A program made the position numbers and the translations under genes. This document shows, piece by piece, positions 59,206 to 64,000 of a stretch of 64,000 nt of DNA (the first letter of the stretch is position 1; each line of letters starts with the position of its first letter). The stretch is from NCBI RefSeq assembly GCF_017591425.1, contig NW_024467101.1:10676918-10740917 (forward strand). Reading direction: 5' to 3'. The notes under the pieces were generated by a model. That model had not been told where the DNA came from, did not search any database, and worked only from the letters and a program-made list of their open reading frames with translations. The DNA comes from Ochotona curzoniae (lineage: Eukaryota > Chordata > Mammalia > Lagomorpha > Ochotonidae).

Positions 59206-60224
59206 AAAATCAGGACCAAAATGGTGGGCTAATCCAACACATGGCCACAAGACAGCATCAGAGTTCTCGGGAGAGCTGACCCTCAGTACAAGCAGTGTCC
59301 TTGAAGGGAATCACTCCAAGCTCACACAATGAACAGGCCTGACTATTTCAAACAAAACCGTTAGATGTGGTTGAGCCACCAGTGTCAGACTAGGGCCACC
59401 TTGGTCTGTGTGGTTCAGAAGCTTGCCAACAGCGGACCTAAGAGGAAACATCCCCAGATGGTGTGGCAGCTACTCTCTGTGTGCTTAAACTCTGCATAAA
59501 CATACACTAAAAATTGCACAATTCCCTTCACATTCAGCAAGGGAACTACCATTTATTGATGCGCTGAAATGCTTCCTAAATATTTTTTCACCTTATATTC
59601 AGAGTGACAAAAATCTTTATTATCAAACAGTATCAGTGACTCCGTTAAGGGGCTACCTGAATCTGTGGCCTGAACATCACCACGGACCCCATGCTGCCTG
59701 CACATTACCCCCTCCCTACCCAGTGGCCCCTCTGGAAACCACCTACAACCCCTACAAGCTCGCAAGCTCCTCCATGCACAGTTATTTGATGCAGATGCCA
59801 GACAGTGCAAAAGGAAGGAGGGCGAGGTGTGTGAGCAGGACGCGATGGTCTGGATGTAGGTGACCACAGCCTGGGGCACCAAAAGCCCAACACAGTCCTA
59901 GTCTGGGACAGGTCAGGACAGAAGTCATTCTATTGAGAGTTTCTCTTTAATAAGTGCCTCTTATGATTAAAAAAAAAAATCAAAATGAGCATACACACAC
60001 ACGCATACTAACATAGTTCAAATCTCTCTCACTTAAATATCTCACGGAGACTAACTGAACATAGGAATAAAAAGGCAACAAGGTTCCCAAATCTGTTATC
60101 AGCCCCTATATAAAATGGTGGGTTCCTATCATACAGGGCCATGTCTACACCTATTCAGCCAGCCGTAAAACCATCTGCCCGATCCACTGATTTAAAATGT
60201 GCACTCTAAGACATTGAAGACTCA

Positions 60225-60915
60225 TCTAGCAAACCAAAACAAGGTATTCTCTGTATGAGATGACACTGTAACAATGAGCTACAAAGGAGGAGAAAACACT
60301 CACCTTAGATACATCTGGTTTATGTCCCAAATATCCCACAAATCTCTAAGGAAAACATAGATAGCACAGTAGGAAAATAAACATCCACCTCGTTTAGGTA
60401 AAAAATCAGTATCCAAAGGGTCAATATCCTTTGAAACAGTTGTCCAACTTGTGACTCCAGGGAAGGCAAAACTGGAACTGCAAATATTTCCATTCCTGCA
60501 GAATGACTAAAAATGCCAGTCAGATATCACCACATGCCGACAAGGCCTAGGAACCAGGGAGTGGCCGTGCAAAAGTATACAAACCCCAGGGGTAACCACT
60601 CAGTACTCTCGTCAAAAGCCCAGCAAACCTGTGTATTATGGTGTAGAAATACCACCCTTCTAGGAATACCCTCGTCAGATATGCAGACACCCTTTGTCCC
60701 TCCCCTGACCAAGTAACACTAGCATGCAAAAGTTTCCAGGACTCTATTCATAATCACCAAGCTCTAGACATAACCTACTTGTCTTTCAACAGGGACACGT
60801 TTTAGTGTCATATAAACAGCAAGAAGAATGAGTCAGTGGCTATATACAGCAATGCCAATATATCTCACAGGTAATTGCAGAAGAGAAGCAAAAGAAAAAA
60901 AAATGCAAGATCCAA
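60225..60915 (+). mobile_element. L1 (L1M-type) 3' ORF2 fragment
   Basis: Includes 'aatgactaaaaatgccagtc', 'accacccttctaggaatacc' and 'tattcataatcaccaagctc', matching the order of the ORF2 end and 3' UTR of old L1s. Highly decayed; borders are approximate and it may start earlier (about 59985). Confidence 0.68.
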
Positions 60916-61469
60916 GGCTGGCATATACGGTAGATAGAATCCACAGAACAAGAAACATGTGCAGGCAACCGCTTAAACTGACACCTGTTTCGTCACCCTC
61001 TTTCTCGGATCCACCAGGTGCATTTTTAAGATCTCACCTTACAGAAAAGTAAGCAGGAGGGATGTAGGGGTGCTATCCCTGGCCTAGGATTACTCAGTGC
61101 CCTGGACTCTGCCCCTAGGATAACTGTTCTCCTGGGACTTTTCTGATTTTAAAATAGCAAGCCTGTGTCCTTTGGAACCTCATCCTACATAAATCCAAAT
61201 GGCTCTGAAAGTTAAAAGATGAGGTTTAAATTCTAGTTCACCCAAATCAGAGTAGGTTTGACATGTAATTGGCCTTAAACTCTTCAAAATGTCAGCGTGG
61301 TAGAAGACAAAGAAAGACAGAAGAAACACTGTATCATGAAAACTTAATGGAAGCAGTTTTTTATCCTGGGCTGGATCCTGAACTTTGAAGAAAAAAAAAA
61401 AATAAAAGCGTTATAAAGGATGTAAGTGGGACAGCAGGCAGAATTTGAGTAGTCAGCAGATAATATCAG

Positions 61470-61565
61470 GGACCTGCAAACTTTTTCAAGGGCCAGAGAG
61501 TATGTATTTTAAGTTTGGCAGGCCAAGAGGCAAAAGCAAGTACAAATGTGGATCACTGCTTGAGG
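61470..61565 (+). mobile_element. hAT-like DNA transposon fossil, same family as at 32050
   Basis: 'cctgcaaactttttcaaggg' and 'aggccaagaggcaaaagcaa' match the start of the same consensus type ('gcaaactttttctgtaaagg'). Confidence 0.5.
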
Positions 61566-61639
61566 ACTTTACATGTGCCTATTTAGGAAGAGGAAGGGCA
61601 GGTGCCTGGCTAGCTATGAAGAGTCCAATTAAGCAGGCC

Positions 61640-61865
61640 ACATCCCACCTCTGAGGGCCTGGCATCAGATTGCTGGCTCTGGTCTCTGGCTTCAGCTTCC
61701 TACTAATTCAACATAAACTCTGGGTGACAGGGATGATGGCCCAAGCAGCTAAGGCCCTGCCATCTACACGGAAGAACTGGATTTAATTACCACTTTCCAA
61801 CCAGCGCAGATTCAGTTACTGTAGACATTGGGAGAGTGAACCCCAATGGGGGTGGGAGCTTTTTT
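61640..61865 (+). mobile_element. Lagomorph C-type SINE, diverged
   Basis: Sense traces: 'gcttcctactaattcaacat', 'gatggcccaagcagctaagg' and 'attgggagagtgaaccccaa'. Confidence 0.68.
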
Positions 61866-61916
61866 TCTTGGTGTAGTATGTTGTTTAACTGCTGCACCAA
61901 TGTTTGCACATGCGTG

Positions 61917-61942
61917 CACACACACATACACACACACACACA
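61917..61942. repeat. (CA)n microsatellite
   Basis: CA run with one TA interruption. Confidence 0.9.
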
Positions 61943-62194
61943 TAAACAAGTTGAGTCAAATTAGTTCATGACTTAAAACTGAAGCTGAACCTAGTGGAAT
62001 AGAAGCAATCAGCAGGAGCAGTGTAGTTTTGATGGTCTTTATTACTCCAAGGGGCCATGGGGCTGCCCTGTGGGCCCTGCCCTCCTCAGCTAAGCCACAC
62101 CAGGTGTTTTGGGGGGATGAATACGCCCATCCTTGCCTCTAATGAAACCAGCTCCTTCCCACTTCATTCATCACTGCCTGAAGAGTGTCAATAT

Positions 62195-62310
62195 TTGTGG
62201 GGCAAACAGGCCTGTGATCACCATGGTTTTTAACCAATTACAATTTGCTCTTTATCTCCTCTGACAGGAGGTTATGTTAATATTGAATCAATTCATTCCG
62301 GCATAATCTT
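62195..62310. promoter_or_regulatory. Possible conserved block
   Basis: Unique segment with 'ttttaaccaattacaatttg' and 'gttatgttaatattgaatca'. Weak inference. Confidence 0.18.
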
Positions 62311-62799
62311 TGTGCCAAAAAAAAAAAGTGTCTTCAAATATAACATCAAGTCAGGCCTTCTTGTTTTGTGTGTCCAAGCTTGGAACAAGTGTCCCCAAGG
62401 ACATCACACTGTCCACTCACATCCACAATACCCATCAGGGTTATCTCCCCAGTGCTTACTCACTATGTCCAACATCACACCGAAGTGTGGTGATGTCTAG
62501 TGACAAATGTCCCAATTAAGAGTAGCAGCAATGAAGCCTGGGTCATCAGTTTTGTGAGCACTAACAGAGGCCCTTGGGCCATCAGCAAGCCTGTTTTGGG
62601 AGTTCATGGGATACAAGGCACACCAGGACCCCAGCTAGGCCAACACTGAGGCTGAGGTAGAACCTTCAATTGAAAGGGCCTGCAGGTATCACTCAGGGAC
62701 TACAAGTAGAATGTGACAGTCCAAAGATAGCAGCAGGTCTGTAGGGAATTTGTTGATGGTCCGGGGCAGAAGTCAAACCATCCCTCCCACACCCACTCA

Positions 62800-62920
62800 G
62801 GTGCTGGAGTTGGACTCCATGGGCTCAAACTCTGACTCCCTCTCTTATCAGCAGGTGACTTTGGATGAATCTTTTAATGCATTCATTACAGTCCCCACCT
62901 TGCAAGATTGGGAGAAAAGG
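62800..62920 (+). mobile_element. MIR relic
   Basis: 'gtgctggagttggactccat' and 'gcaggtgactttggatgaat' resemble sense MIR. Confidence 0.45.
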
Positions 62921-63689
62921 AGGGAAATGAGATGGTGAGTGTACATAAGAGAGATTGAGAGGGAGGGAAAGCGGTGCTCCCACCCAGTGCATGTGGGTCA
63001 GAGGTGGCTCTGAAGAGGAAAGCTAAATTCACATTCAAAGGACAGAGAGAGAGGATGCTCACTGGACAGGGGAGGATGTGAGGGGCAGATGCAAAGCCCA
63101 GTGGAGGTCACAGCCAGACAAAGGCAAAGAGGTGGAATCAGGCAGACACTAAGTGAAGAATGATGGGAAGGTAGGATCCTGACAAACACTTCCTGGCAGA
63201 TCAAGTTTAGGAACCTGCACTGTGTGTGCTGAGGGTGATGGAAAGCCCCCCTCAGAGTCTGAGCATCCAAAGCCAAGATTGCATTTAAATTTTCTTGAAA
63301 ATCTACCTCCAAATATCAGGTGCCTGGACAAGACTTGTGGCCAGTGGACCGGAGAGAAATCAGACACAGGAGACACACAACAAGAGCAAGGAAAGAGAGG
63401 AAGGGTGCAGATAAGAGCTCTTTCTAGGGTACAATGACTGGGACTTGGTGATGGCTTTGACCTTGGCAGGAAGAGATGAACACAGACCCAATATGAATCA
63501 GAGAAAACAGCTAAATAATTTGATGCAGACATTCCTTTTTATCAAAAAGCAGGTAACCTAGTTCCTTTTGGGGGGGGAGACAAAAGTCAAAGACATGAAT
63601 CAAATGGTGGACGGTGGGGGAGGCAATCACTTCCCTGGCACCACCATCACTTCCCACCTTCTCCTGGGAGCCAGGTGCCAACATCTGCT

Positions 63690-63870
63690 ACTCACAGATG
63701 TTATTTATGCACAGTGATTGTCTCAATTATATATCTTGGTTGTTGGAATTGCTCCTGTCTCCAGATTAGTTTGTTTCCAGTGGAAACATTCCGTGGGAAT
63801 TAATTAGTAATTGACTCAGACAGAACAGGTGTCATTAGATCAACCTCACATCTTGCCTTGTCTACCTGTT
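63690..63870. promoter_or_regulatory. Possible conserved block
   Basis: Unique AT-rich segment with 'gggaattaattagtaattga' immediately before a TGACTCA (AP-1-type) core. Weak inference. Confidence 0.22.
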
Positions 63871-64000
63871 CTGCAAAGTCTTAGAAAAGGCTCGTGTTCA
63901 AAATCTTCTAACAGCAAGCACCCAGGTAGGGGGTGAGGGAACCAACTAGTGGGGTAGCACTATGGTTTTAAACTATTCCCTTGGAGTTTTCCCTTGAGAG

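Larger units (their letters stand above)
51196..64000 (-). other. MYO18B: MYO18B upstream intron (partial), no exon recognised
   Basis: This stretch lies 5' of the first visible exon in gene orientation. I scanned the minus strand for further rod exons (coiled-coil codons with AG/GT borders) and found none I would defend. It holds SINEs at 52105, 54165, 54487, 58868 and 61640, an L1 3' fragment near 60225-60915, a hAT-like relic at 61470, MIR relics, a pyrimidine-rich tract, the (CTTC)n tract with flanking direct repeats, and two AT-rich unique blocks near the right end. A short exon could have been missed. Confidence 0.7.

Overview
This window is mammalian nuclear DNA, most likely from a lagomorph and more likely a pika (Ochotona) than a rabbit. 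It contains no prokaryotic genes, operons, CRISPR arrays or phage. The evidence is many copies of a tRNA-derived, lagomorph C-type SINE on both strands. Several have the head variant reading 'ggatttagccactgagcc' on the antisense strand, which I associate with pika. Ancient mammalian repeats (MIR, L2, MER20-like and other hAT-like fossils, L1M-type LINE 3' ends) and many microsatellites are also present. The species call rests on remembered repeat consensus sequences and is moderate at best.

The one gene I can support is MYO18B (unconventional myosin-XVIIIb) on the minus strand, running right to left. Eight coding exons lie at 51195-51082, 49790-49674, 47503-47420, 46087-45950, 43920-43735, 21769-21639, 13401-13357 and 12350-12213. 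All eight have AG/GT borders and join without a frame break into 953 nt (317 codons plus 2 nt). The first five and most of the sixth encode the distal coiled-coil rod. The sixth ends in an acidic/Ser stretch, the seventh is a 45-nt micro-exon, and the eighth opens the Ser-rich C-terminal tail. The choice of MYO18B over MYO18A rests on recalled protein sequence: MYO18A differs throughout the rod and has an unrelated tail.

Layout: 51196-64000 is an upstream intron with no exon recognised. 43735-51195 is an exon cluster with introns of 1.3-2.2 kb. 21770-43734 is one 22-kb intron full of SINEs and containing candidate conserved elements. 12213-21769 holds the last three visible exons. 1-12212 is downstream intron with an L1 interrupted by a MER20-like element and an AT-rich segment resembling a conserved non-coding element. 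The final MYO18B exon(s) and stop codon are not visible and presumably lie left of position 1; the motor domain and N-terminus lie right of 64000.

I found no novel gene system. The points worth a second look are small: the micro-exon and two weak donor sites, a degenerate tandem array beside an exon, a direct-repeat pair flanking a (CTTC)n tract, a nested transposon fossil, adjacent inverted SINEs, and AT-rich repeat-free blocks that may be regulatory.
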